A DNA stretch of 64,000 nt from Drosophila persimilis (taxonomy: Eukaryota > Arthropoda > Insecta > Diptera > Drosophilidae), in assembly GCF_003286085.1 (NCBI RefSeq), contig NW_020825317.1:2294001-2358000 (forward strand), in the 5' to 3' direction. This document shows, one piece after another, positions 10,162-19,039 of the stretch (its first letter is position 1; the number at the start of each line of letters is the position of its first letter). The position numbers and the translations under genes are program-made. A model generated the notes under the pieces. The model did no database searches, had not been told where the DNA came from, and worked only from the letters and a program-made list of their open reading frames with translations.

Positions 10162-10891
10162 TGACTTACACGGGATTGATTCTCGTACGTTATAATGGTG
10201 ATTTATTTACTTGATTGTTACACTGATAACTTATTACATCGATATTTTGTTATTTCGTCATGCTCCCGAAAGGACTTGTAAACTTATATCTTAATTGTCG
10301 CGCGGGACAACGTCTGTTTTCGGGCCGGGTCTCCGCGTAAGTAAAGTCTGCTCGGCGCTCGCGCGCTCGCGAAAACTTCGCTGTCGCCGATCTCTAGCTT
10401 ATCAGTATTCGTCGGCTTCGGATTGGCTGCCGCTTCGCAGAGCGTCCCGAAGGGAAGGGGCGGGGGCTCTTATCGGCTAGTCTGTGCTTCCGGAGCTTAA
10501 GTTTAGAGGTGGGGGTAATGTGTTGGCCCGGTGGGGAGTTGTCACCGGCTAACGGTTCGTGTCTCGGGAGCTTATGGCTAAACGCGGGGCAATGTGTTGG
10601 TGTGGGGGGCGTTCTTACCGGCTAATTGTCAGTGCTTCGGGAGCTTTTCGTTAGAGGTGGGGGTAATGTGTTGGTACGAGAATGTGGGATTGGCTGTCGT
10701 GAAACGGTAGGCGAAACGATATGGGGAATGAGTTTCTTTATTGGTGGTACATTTATCGTATGCATTCTCTGTCCTTAAGGCTAAGTAACGATATATTTAA
10801 GGGAAACTGGAGATAAACAAAGGGGAAAAATGAGGCGGTGACGATCCCGCGATGTAGCGCGCTGTGACAAACCTTCCTAAGGTTCGTTACA
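10162..10891 (-). repeat. Putative LTR of remnant B
   Basis: On minus it starts TGTAACGAACC, exactly where copy A's pol homology ends, and ends near GTAAGTCA; the plus-strand view therefore has TG...CA termini. It has an AATAAA-like polyA signal (CAAGTAAATAAATCACC on minus, about 10207). No partner LTR is present, so the left limit is a guess. Confidence 0.45.
10485..10705. repeat. Three 73-76-bp tandem repeats in the LTR
   Basis: Units begin at about 10485, 10561 and 10634 with G(C/T)(T/C)TC(C/G)GGAGCTT. Each contains GGGG(G)(T/C)AATGTGTTGG and the first two end with ACCGGCTAA. A weaker partial unit precedes them. The placement in U3 is typical for enhancer-like repeats. Confidence 0.75.
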
Positions 10892-13212
10892 ACATTATAT
10901 CTTGCAGTGATTTTTTTTCCATGTTTGAAAAAACATAAATTATTATTTACATGCAAGGTCACTACTTTACGTACTTCGTCATTGTTGATGACTTCATATA
11001 CGTTGGGCTTTGAAGCTTTTGTTAGAGATTGCCTAGGCAATTCTATTTGTTATTTTCCTGCGCAGGATTTCTGTCTACTCTGTTGCCTGGTAGTGACTTT
11101 CAGGACCTTATTCGTTTTTTGTATGTTTTTCAGGTCTGTGATGGTTATTCTTGATAACGCATCTGCTACATGATTGTCTTTACCCTTTAGATACTCGACT
11201 GTAAAGTCGTATTCTTCTAATTCGAGCCGCATGCGTGTGAGTTTTGAGCTGGGATTGACCATTGAAAATAGGTATGTTAGTGGTCTGTGATCCGTTTTTA
11301 CTGTAAAGTGTTTACCATAGATATATGGTCGAAAATGGGTAATTGCCCAATGAATTGCTGTTAATTCCTGTTCTGTAGTACTTTTGTTACTTTCACCTTT
11401 TGTGAATGAACGTGATGCATATGCTAATGGGAGTTGGAGTCCGTTATGGTTTTGAGTTAAAACCGCTCCACATGCTTGTTTACTAGCATCGGTGATTATG
11501 CAAAATTCTTTCTGAAAATCTGGGTACTGTAACAGAGTGGGTTCCATAAGTTTATCTTTTAAATATTGGAATGCATTTTGACATTCAGTTGACCACTCAA
11601 AGGGGACATTCTTTTTACATAATCTAGTTATGTGCCGGGAATAGTCGGCGAAGTTTTTAATAAAACGTCTATAATAATTGCAAAATGCAATAAATCGTCT
11701 AGCGCTGTCCGCATCATGTGGGACTGGATAGTTTTTGATGACGTCATATTTCTTGTCATCTGGCAAGATTCCTTTATCTGTGCATTTATGACCAAGAAAG
11801 GTCACTTCATGCATAAAAAATGAACATTTTTGTGGATGTAATTTTAGGTTGTGTTTCCTACATATCTCAAAAATATCTGTTAAGTTTTTAAGCATATGTT
11901 TTTCGGAACAACCCATGACTATTAGATCGTCCATATACAGGAAGGCTTGCGAAGCTTCAAGTCCAGAGAATGCTATAGTCATCATTCTTTGAAATGAATT
12001 CGGCGCTATTTTTAAACCGAATGGTAGTCGCGTGAAGCGATATGAGCCATTGCTCGTTGAAAAAGACGTTATATTTCGCGAACTTTCTTCTAGTTCGATT
12101 TGATGAAAACCTGACATTAAGTCAAGGCATGAGAAATACTTTGCTCTACCTAGTTGATCCAAAATGTCATCAATTCTAGGTAGTGGAAATTTGTCGGCCA
12201 GGAGTTTTTTGTTTATTTGACGATAGTCAACTACTAATCGCCATTTCTTTTGTTCTGAACCCGGAAGGGCTTTCTTTGGGACAAGTAGAAGTGGGCTGTT
12301 GTATTCTGATACGGATGGTTCGACAATATTGTCGTTGATTAATTTTCCTACTTGTTTTTTAATTTCCTCAACTTGGCTATGCGGACTTCGATAGTTCTTT
12401 ATATATATAGGTTCGGCATCCCTCAATCTCAATTTCTGTTTATAAAAATTATTTGTTGTGATTGATTCGGTTTCAAGCCCGAATACGTCACTAAAATTGG
12501 TGCATAGTTTAGTTAATTGCTTCTTGAATTGTACTGGGAAATGTTTGCTTAATTCAGCTATGACAGTTTTTTCTCGAATTTTTTGAGTTGTTTGAATTAC
12601 CTTGTAATTCGAAAGTGGTTCATATTGTATGTTATTTATATGTACTAATTGGTTGGTACTGGTTGTATTCAGCAATCGGACAAATGTATTATTTTTTGAA
12701 GTTATTGTATTTGCTACATAAATACCAGGTTGAATTTCCTGGTTTGGGATTAATATGGTTTCTATATCGGACGTTAATTCTATTTTTCTGACAACTTGTG
12801 ATCTTGCTGGTAGAAGAATTGTATTGTTACCAGAACTGTATGTTATTGGAACATAAATTTTAATTTTTATATTATTTGGTCGTATTATTAACCAATCCTC
12901 TGCAGGTTTTAAGTCTATTAGGCAGTTTAATTCTTTTATGAAATCAATGCCTATTATTCCATCACACGGAATTGCAAAATTCTGATTAACTAAATGGAAA
13001 TTGTGTGGAATTATGTACTTATCTGTCTGTAGCTCTATTAGGGCAAGGCCTTGGGATGTTATTATACCTTCCCATATTCCTTGAATATCTATTTTATTTT
13101 TTGTTTGAATGTCGTTAAAGACATCTGAATTTTCTTTTAATAGGGATATATTGGCACCTGTATCTATACGGAATGTAAGTTGTTTTCCTGTTTTAGAATT
13201 GAGGAATGCCAC
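10892..13212 (-). pseudogene. mdg1-type pol (protease-RT-RNase H), truncated
   Basis: Open for 720 codons to a TAA at 11052-11050. The same frame then continues (11040 to about 10894) with sequence homologous to the next part of pol in copy C, so the stop is a nonsense mutation. Order: protease (RIDTGANISLL, about residue 15), reverse transcriptase with FLYMDDLIVMG near residue 425, RNase H (ITDASKQACGAVL near 575; VKTDHRPLTYLF), then the linker towards integrase, where remnant B's LTR cuts in. The frame overlaps the end of gag in -1, so translation would need frameshifting near CTAAATTAAAAAATCC. The first ATG is probably not the true start. Confidence 0.85.
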
Positions 13213-13256
13213 GAATATATTGAGATTGAGGTTGATTGTGTGAACCGCTGGATTTT

Positions 13257-14567
13257 TTAATTTAGTGTATCTAAAGGATCTTGGGAGTTTCCCGAAGCTG
13301 TCTGGGTAACACGAACATTGTTCTGTCGTGTGTTTCCATTGCTATTGTATCTTTGGTTTTTATAGGTTCCACCGTTATTACGGTTATTTCCCCTATAGCC
13401 ACCACGACCTCTATTGTTATTATAATTATTGTTGTTGTAAATATGGTTGTGGTTGTAACCACGACCATTTCCTCTACCACGATAGTTACCTCGAAAGTTA
13501 CTACCGCGGTAGACTTCTCCTTGTGTGGTGTACAATATCGAACTTGCACTACCAGTCATCTCTGTACTATACTGTATATATTTTGCTACGGCATCATTCA
13601 TTGTTGGGAATGTTCCTGCTTCTAGTATTGTTTTTAGTCTGCCGTGCTCGCAATTATTAACCATTGTACCAATGGCCTCTTTGCAGCTGAACTTATTAGC
13701 GTGTTCCGCTGGCAGACCCTCATCAATGTATGATGCTTGTAGAAGTTTTCTCATATCATCAATCTCTGTTGTGAATTGGGCGGCTGTTTTGCCTTTTTGG
13801 CATACTTTTGCCATTTTAGCCTTTATAACATCTGATGACTCACCGACAATAGTGTCTTGCAATTTCTTTATTATTGCGTTAATGGTGGTTTCATCTTGTA
13901 TTGTATACAATGTTACTTTTGATTTAATTACTTCTATAGCCAAATTTTCGTATGGTCCTTTCGTTAGATTGACCAATTTGACTGCCGTAATGAATCTTTG
14001 TAAATGGAGTTTCTGTCCATTAAATTCCGGAATGGCGTGCGAAATATCTTTGATATATGTCCGTTGGGCAATTGTTTCGTCTGCCATTGTGGTTGGTTCT
14101 TGCCCAACCACGCTGTTTGCTGAACTAGTCGACGGTTTGTCGTCGTTTACCGGATGGTTCGATCTATTTGATCGAGAATCGTCTTCCGATATGATGACAA
14201 AATTTTTTACATTCGGGGGCCTGGGACTTATTGGCCTTGATTCCGATTCTACAGCTGGTATATATGTCGCAGCTGTGTTTAGAAGATTTGGGATGTGTAT
14301 GTCTAGATTGAATTTTTCTTTAACGAATACTAATCGTTCCCTTAGACGTTTGAAGACGTCTGTAGCTTGAAACCAATGTATATCAGTAAGTCTTTGTCTG
14401 TTCTCTAGAAAAAGTTCTCTGACCTCATTATATATGCTTACCAAATTAGTTGTATGTTTAATGACCGTACTATTTTGTGTAGGTCTGTTCTGCGTTAAGC
14501 ATTTGTATGACTTATCGAATTCTGCTCTTAGAGTGCAAACTTTAGCGCAGATCGTAAGCCAGTCCAT
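13257..14567 (-). CDS. mdg1-type gag, intact 436 codons
   Basis: Capsid/nucleocapsid precursor. The N-terminal region is helical and basic, the middle holds the conserved capsid block (IPEFNGQKLHLQRFI near residue 180, then VIKSKV), and the C-terminus is an Arg-Gly/Asn-rich nucleic-acid-binding tail (NFRGNYRGRGNGRGYN) in place of a CCHC knuckle. RG-rich tails are typical of the mdg1/412 group. The frame is uninterrupted. It begins at an ATG 10 bp after the ORF2 stop and ends just upstream of pol in a different frame. Confidence 0.85.
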   Translation of the reverse strand: MDWLTICAKVCTLRAEFDKSYKCLTQNRPTQNSTVIKHTTNLVSIYNEVRELFLENRQRLTDIHWFQATDVFKRLRERLVFVKEKFNLDIHIPNLLNTAATYIPAVESESRPISPRPPNVKNFVIISEDDSRSNRSNHPVNDDKPSTSSANSVVGQEPTTMADETIAQRTYIKDISHAIPEFNGQKLHLQRFITAVKLVNLTKGPYENLAIEVIKSKVTLYTIQDETTINAIIKKLQDTIVGESSDVIKAKMAKVCQKGKTAAQFTTEIDDMRKLLQASYIDEGLPAEHANKFSCKEAIGTMVNNCEHGRLKTILEAGTFPTMNDAVAKYIQYSTEMTGSASSILYTTQGEVYRGSNFRGNYRGRGNGRGYNHNHIYNNNNYNNNRGRGGYRGNNRNNGGTYKNQRYNSNGNTRQNNVRVTQTASGNSQDPLDTLN

Positions 14568-14576
14568 ATGTGTTTT

Positions 14577-14987
14577 TTAATGTTGTCCATTCCGATTGGA
14601 AGACAATCTAACATTAGCAATCACAATTCTTCCTAGAATTTCATTTTCTATTATTTGGCTGTTTACGAGGATGCCGGGTATGGTTGATAATACGATACCC
14701 TTTTGTGTGGCATCACAATGAATTAGTGGTGAAAAAGGTAAATTATATTCGTTCATATATGAGTATTCGAACTCGTATATGCTAATTGGATTGGGGAATG
14801 CGGCTAAGATTGCTTTAGCTCTATATTCGAAATTTTCTATCGTGGGTAGCCCTAATGGCTGCTGCTGTTCTACGAGACATTTTATTTTATCTTTGTAACA
14901 ATATATTAAAGGCGGGAATTCTACCTGAAATGTACCCATGTACATGTATTCGAGCTCTATTATGCTCCTAGGGGTCGTTGAGACCAA
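14577..14987 (-). CDS. mdg1-type small ORF2 (136 codons)
   Basis: Function unknown. The protein has two diverged copies of one module, about residues 9-45 and 68-105: each has E(L/F)EYxYM, a run of about ten residues, then FxPLI(Y/H)C. A homologous fragment with the same second module (SPLIHCDKAEK) occurs at 33435-33662 in copy C, so the ORF belongs to the family and is not a chance frame. It sits between ORF1 and gag with gaps of 6 and 9 bp, suggesting translation from the same leader RNA or a spliced form. Confidence 0.65.
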   Translation of the reverse strand: MVSTTPRSIIELEYMYMGTFQVEFPPLIYCYKDKIKCLVEQQQPLGLPTIENFEYRAKAILAAFPNPISIYEFEYSYMNEYNLPFSPLIHCDATQKGIVLSTIPGILVNSQIIENEILGRIVIANVRLSSNRNGQH

Positions 14988-14993
14988 TTTTTT

Positions 14994-15221
14994 TTAGACT
15001 CTATCTAAATTGTTTGCCCTACTCATATATCTCTTTGTAATTATCTTATTATGTTTTACATACAATGTTAAAAGGAATTGTAAAACACTGACAATGGCTA
15101 AAATCAGAAGTAATAACCAGAGTGCATTGAGATCATCCCTGTGGTCTATTATTTTGACATTATTGACCACATTGGCCGTATTGTCTTTGGTCTGACTATC
15201 GTCAGAACCGAACCAACCCAT
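14994..15221 (-). CDS. mdg1-type small membrane ORF1 (75 codons)
   Basis: Starts MGWFGSDDSQ. It has a charged N-terminal part (VVNNVKIIDHRDD), one hydrophobic segment of about 22 residues (LWLLLLILAIVSVLQFLLTL) and a basic tail (NKIITKRYMSRANN). A single-pass membrane protein is predicted. It is strongly conserved in copy C at 33665-33890 (MGWFSDSSEAKDN, same layout), showing past selection. A short ORF of this kind before gag is a feature I associate with the mdg1/412 group. Function unknown. Confidence 0.7.
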   Translation of the reverse strand: MGWFGSDDSQTKDNTANVVNNVKIIDHRDDLNALWLLLLILAIVSVLQFLLTLYVKHNKIITKRYMSRANNLDRV

Positions 15222-15591
15222 GGTGATGATTTTCTCTCAAAAATTGGTTTTTACAATGTTGGGGGGTTTTTTTTTTTAAATTATCTGCTATTCGTTTATT
15301 CTTTTCAATAATAAAAAAAATTATTACAAATTTTCTATTTCATGAACACACATATCTATATACCCTTTCTTTTTTTTATACTCTTTTATACTCGATTTAC
15401 AGGTTTTTCATTATATAATTCAACATCGATCACATGGTTTTAGTAATAGCCTAACAGAGGTTAGTATTTTCAAGTTGCACTTTAAGGGTGCTTCAACTTG
15501 AGTTAGAAAATTATAATTATTGGCAATATGAGACATGGCATTTCTGCAGCTCATTTGCGTTACTTCGCTCTGTTATTGGCGAAGTTGTTTA

Positions 15592-16041
15592 TTAATTTCC
15601 TTGATGCGCTCTTGGCAGCGTTGTCGGTCCTCTTAATTTGTGAAGGTTTTTTCCAGGTCCCGCTCTAGATGTCGTTGTTGAAGCAGCCGTTTGATCCGGC
15701 CGCCCCTCTTTGTTTTCTTCCTTGGCCTTTTTTCGTGTCTTCCCCTGTACTACTATTGTGAGTGGGCGTGGTCCATCGTTTGCATACACTTCTAAGGCCT
15801 CTTGTAGGCTGAGTGCGTCCCTTTGCTCGGTAGGAGCAGCGTCGGCGAAGTCTTGTACATTTTCTGCTGCTGGTGTTTTCGTGTTACTGTCCATCGACGG
15901 TGCAAGGGGCGGTCCTATGCCACTCGCACTTTTATTATTGGCCCTTGCTGGTCTTCGCACAGGCTGTTTAATTTTCTTGGGTAGTGTATATTTCTGGCCG
16001 CATTGTAGTCCTCAAATTGAAGGGTATACATTATAATCCAT
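15592..16041 (-). pseudogene. mdg1-type leader ORF0 with one TGA
   Basis: A frame starting MDYNVYPSI at 16041 meets a TGA at codon 10 and then runs open for about 139 codons (GLQCGQKYTLPKKIKQPV, later ALSLQEALEVYANDGPRP and VVQGKTRKKAKEEN) to a stop at 15592. The protein would be basic and low in hydrophobics. It lies wholly in the leader between the primer-binding site and ORF1. I do not recognise it. It may be a third small ORF of this family, or a chance frame in a GC-richer block. About 370 bp between it and ORF1 is AT-rich and empty. Confidence 0.4.
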
Positions 16042-16269
16042 TATATCTGTTGTGGCATTTGGTTTGATTGTCACATTCACTGATTAGTTTCTGCTGTAAT
16101 TCGGCTAGGTGTACACATGCAGATATATCATTTTTATAATTTTTATCATTATAATATAATTTTTTTTTTTTTTTTATGTCGACCATTCTTTTTTCTTCAT
16201 TATTTTTAACACTTTTTAGAATTTTTTAGCAATCCTGAGATCGATCCATCGCGTAGGTCGTATATCGTG

Positions 16270-16450
16270 TCCTGTCACGGTCGCCATGTAATCGACGTAC
16301 AATCCTTTCTTTGATCTTTGGGAGTCAACCCTCCGATCTGTTTTATTGGTTTTTATATTCTGAATTTTTTGGGCTTTTGTAAGCCAAAAGCCGCGGAGCT
16401 GCGCTGCCAGTGACGCCGGCAGCGGAGCGGCAGAACTATGTGTTCTTATC
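16270..16450 (-). repeat. Partial 5' LTR and tRNA-Arg-type primer site, copy A
   Basis: PBS TGGCGACCGTGACAGGA occupies about 16270-16286. The LTR 3' end is at 16287 (plus view TGTAATCGACG, comparable to TGTAATAAG, TGTAGAAAT and TGTAAGATA in the other mdg1-type LTRs). The block GGCAGCGGAGCGGCAGAAC resembles the D LTR. The U3 part is missing; the CR1-type ORF1 abuts at about 16450. Confidence 0.7.
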
Positions 16451-16452
16451 CC

Positions 16453-17496
16453 TTATATGTTAGTATGTAGATTAATTGGACGTTGACATGCAATGACTGG
16501 AAAGGTGGAAGCAAGACGGGAAGTTGAGGAAGAGGAAGTTGAGGTTGAGGGTGGCACACTGGAAAGATTTGGAAGGGATATGGGGGGCCTATTCTTCTTC
16601 TTAGCCTTAAACTCCTTCACCACCAAATGCTCCTGCCAAAATTTGGCGGAGCAAATGGTGTCAAATTGAGTTGGGGAGATGCTTGTCTTAAACGAGGCTA
16701 TCTCCCTGGCATAAGAGAAGTTAAATTTCTCCACCTTTTAACCCACGGCTTTTATTTTGCTTTGAATAAAAGCAGTTACATCATTAGATGTGAGGTCAGG
16801 GGCCAGCCGTGAAACAAAAACTTGTCGTTTTGGTGGGACTCCCACCAGTGGTTTAGTCACCACAGGCCTAGTACCTGTGGTGGCAATATCCGGAGGTCCG
16901 GAACGTCTATTTACTGGTGGGATCGGGATAGACGGGACAACTAGCGAACTTGCGGACACCACGGACGCTGCAGACGTACTTGGCTGCATATTCTCCGAGG
17001 CGATGAATTCGGCTACCGAATCTGCATCGCCAGCAGCTGTCGTTGCCTTTGGAGTGGCAAACGAGATCAACTGCTGCACACTTGGAGTGGTCGGAGTCAG
17101 TTTTTCGGCGGCGCACGGCTGAGTGACGGTTGGCAATTGCAGATCCCGCGGAGTGACCTTTTTGCGCCTCGGAGACTCATTCAGCAGTTTTAAACCGCTA
17201 AACTGAGCCTCCATGGCTAGGAGCCGATCGTATTGGTTTTTAAAACCAACGGTCAGCTCCTTAAAGCCACTCCGCGTCTGCCTCATATAAGCCACCATGT
17301 CTTTCTCCACCGCACGGCATGCCTCGCAACTGTAATGCAAGCCATTACGTTTGGCTATAGCATCACTCACGAGGCCAGAAAATCCAGCGCATTTTGCGTG
17401 CACTACGCTGTCGCAGAGCCAGCAGGGGACATTCGGCTGATCGTGGGTGATCTGCTTCTTACAGCTTTTTTTGGCACAGACCACAGCGTATTCCAT
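16453..17496 (-). pseudogene. CR1-type ORF1 with N-terminal zinc finger
   Basis: RNA-binding ORF1 of a LINE. The N-terminus has a PHD-like Cys/His cluster (CAKKSC, VPCWLCDSVVHAKCAGF, HYSCEAC). It is followed by a coiled-coil-like stretch, a Thr/Ser/Pro-rich linker, and a C-terminal block (RQVFVSRLAPDLTSNDVTAF). A single TAA at 16738-16740 interrupts the frame. The same frame continues to 16453 with sequence expected for the ORF1 C-terminus (FKTSISPTQFDTICSAKFW), so only this nonsense codon breaks an otherwise full protein of about 347 codons. The start is the first ATG, preceded by an A-rich context. Confidence 0.7.
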
Positions 17497-17700
17497 TTTA
17501 TTATTTATTTATTTACTATTATTTGCAAAACAAATTGGTAGCTGTTGGCAGCGAGAGCGCGAGGGAAGATATATGTGTGTATGCATGTATATTAGTGCCG
17601 TCAAGTCATGGGAACATGCTGACGCTGCACTTGGGTCGCTCGAGGCATTCTTGAGTGAATCGTAATACGATCACCCAGAATGTCTGGGACTTTATTGTTA
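16453..17700 (-). mobile_element. CR1-type non-LTR element, ORF1 part only
   Basis: Contains a 5' leader (17497 to about 17700) and ORF1. ORF2 (endonuclease/RT) is absent because copy A's LTR lies directly downstream. The right limit is uncertain: sequence up to about 17760 shows no other assignment. Confidence 0.6.
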
Positions 17701-17739
17701 CGTAAACACTGAAACAAAGTGTTACAGCGTGTATTCTTT

Positions 17740-18730
17740 AAGTACCGTCGGTACAGTGGGTATTCGAAATAATGAATACTTTACGTGAATGTGTATATTA
17801 TATTTAATTTAATATGAGCATACTACACTATGTTAAATATACATTCTATATTACTTATGCTGTTAAAATACTTTGGTAGATTATTAGTCTTACCAAACAC
17901 TGACTCATGTGGATAATAATTATGTTCCATAGAGGGGGTTGTATTGAAACAATAAACAAAATATTGAAACCATACGTCCCAATCAGTTTTATTTAGTGAT
18001 ATATAGGATCGTATATAATCGTTAAATGTTCTGTGGCTTCTTTCTATTGTTCCAACAGTTTGATGATGATGTGCAGTTGATGTTATATTTTTGATTTTTA
18101 AATATTTGCACAAATCGTTTACAATTGAATTTTTATATTCCGTTCCCATGTCCGAAATGAACGTCTTCATTGGACCGTACTTGAGTATAAATGATTCAAA
18201 TATTGCCGTTGCAACAGTTGCTGCGCTTTTATTTGCGACAGGTATAGCAACTAGATATTTAGTCAAGTCACATATGAGCGTGACTGCATATTCACTGCCT
18301 TTTATGACTTATGACTTATGACTTTTATGACCACTATCACTCTGTCAAAAGTCTTCATCGGGGTTTCAGTAATTGTTAAAGGGGTCTTAATATTTGTTGT
18401 TGTTTTTGCTTTTTGACATTTCTGACATTTCTGGATGTACTCTGTTATATCACGAGTCATACCTTTCCAGTAATAATGTCTTTTGACCATGGCCGAGGTT
18501 TTTGCAATGCCTGTGTGATCTCCTTGTACTGGATGATCATGTAGTGTAGACAATATAGCTTGTTTCTCTTTAACATTTGTTAATGTGGTCACCGGGTTGA
18601 GTAGCGCTACTCTCAATGTGTTCAATATTTTATTGCCCATAATTTTTAAATTATCTATTGAAACTTTTTCAAAGATATTTTCCCACGGTGCCATTTTCAA
18701 TTGGCTGATTTTTAATATACCGGCTGGCAT
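17740..18730 (-). pseudogene. mdg1-type integrase remnant, copy F
   Basis: Minus strand: zinc-binding H2C2 region at about 18560-18420 (CQKCQKAKTTT), a short gap with a local TTATGACTTATGACTTATGA repetition that destroys the frame near 18305, then the integrase core 18266-17823 (ISDMGTEYKN with the second catalytic Asp, GTIERSHRTF with the Glu). The core runs to a stop followed by TGTAGTATGC, the start of an mdg1-type LTR, but the polypurine tract seen in copies C and E is missing. The right edge meets the LOA element at about 18727, inside the codons for ILKISQLK, so the LOA element interrupts or abuts it. Confidence 0.75.
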
Positions 18731-19039
18731 CCCTTACGGGAGAGTACCGAAATAAGCAGTCCCGGACGATGGCTTGTGGTGCCGCCTCAATAAGTAGCTC
18801 ACACACTCCCATCCCTACACAATACCTACCCACATCCCAACCCGCACACCCACCTCACACCGGGCCGGACTAAGTGTGTTACTCGACCCGTGCCGAGAGT
18901 CAGCCTGGCTGGGGGCCCGGTATAAAAACTAGCCCAATCGCCAACGGAGGGCTCAGGCACTTGGCAGCTCCCTGTTCTAATGATGCCTTACCCGGACAAC
19001 GTGGATCTCTGCACGGGCTAACCTTTCCCTTTCTCTGCA

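Larger units (their letters stand above)
8430..10891 (-). mobile_element. Errantivirus-like (17.6/Tom-type) remnant B
   Basis: Minus order: LTR (10891-10162), GC-rich leader with repeats, gag C-terminal half, protease, first part of reverse transcriptase. It ends abruptly at 8430 where the INE-1-type repeat lies. Its LTR interrupts the pol gene of mdg1-type copy A right after a codon conserved in the other copies, so it inserted into A. Confidence 0.65.
10892..16450 (-). mobile_element. mdg1/412-type LTR retrotransposon, copy A
   Basis: Minus order: partial 5' LTR, PBS TGGCGACCGTGACAGGA (the tRNA-Arg-type site of the mdg1/412 group), leader ORF0, ORF1 (membrane), ORF2, gag, pol through RNase H and into the integrase linker. 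It then stops at remnant B's LTR, and integrase proper and the 3' LTR are missing. Gag, ORF1, ORF2 and most of pol remain open, making this the best-preserved mdg1-type copy here. Confidence 0.85.

Noticed and set aside
9949..10700. CpG island promoter of a host gene
   Set aside because: The GC-rich stretch lies in the LTR and leader of errantivirus remnant B, consists of tandem repeats, and no host ORF follows.
13281..14370. Long plus-strand ORFs opposite the mdg1-type gag
   Set aside because: They lie exactly antisense to an intact, recognisable gag; their open state follows from its codon use.
16041..16041. TGA at codon 10 of ORF0 as a selenocysteine codon
   Set aside because: No SECIS-like element was noticed downstream and simple nonsense mutation in a dead element is far more likely.
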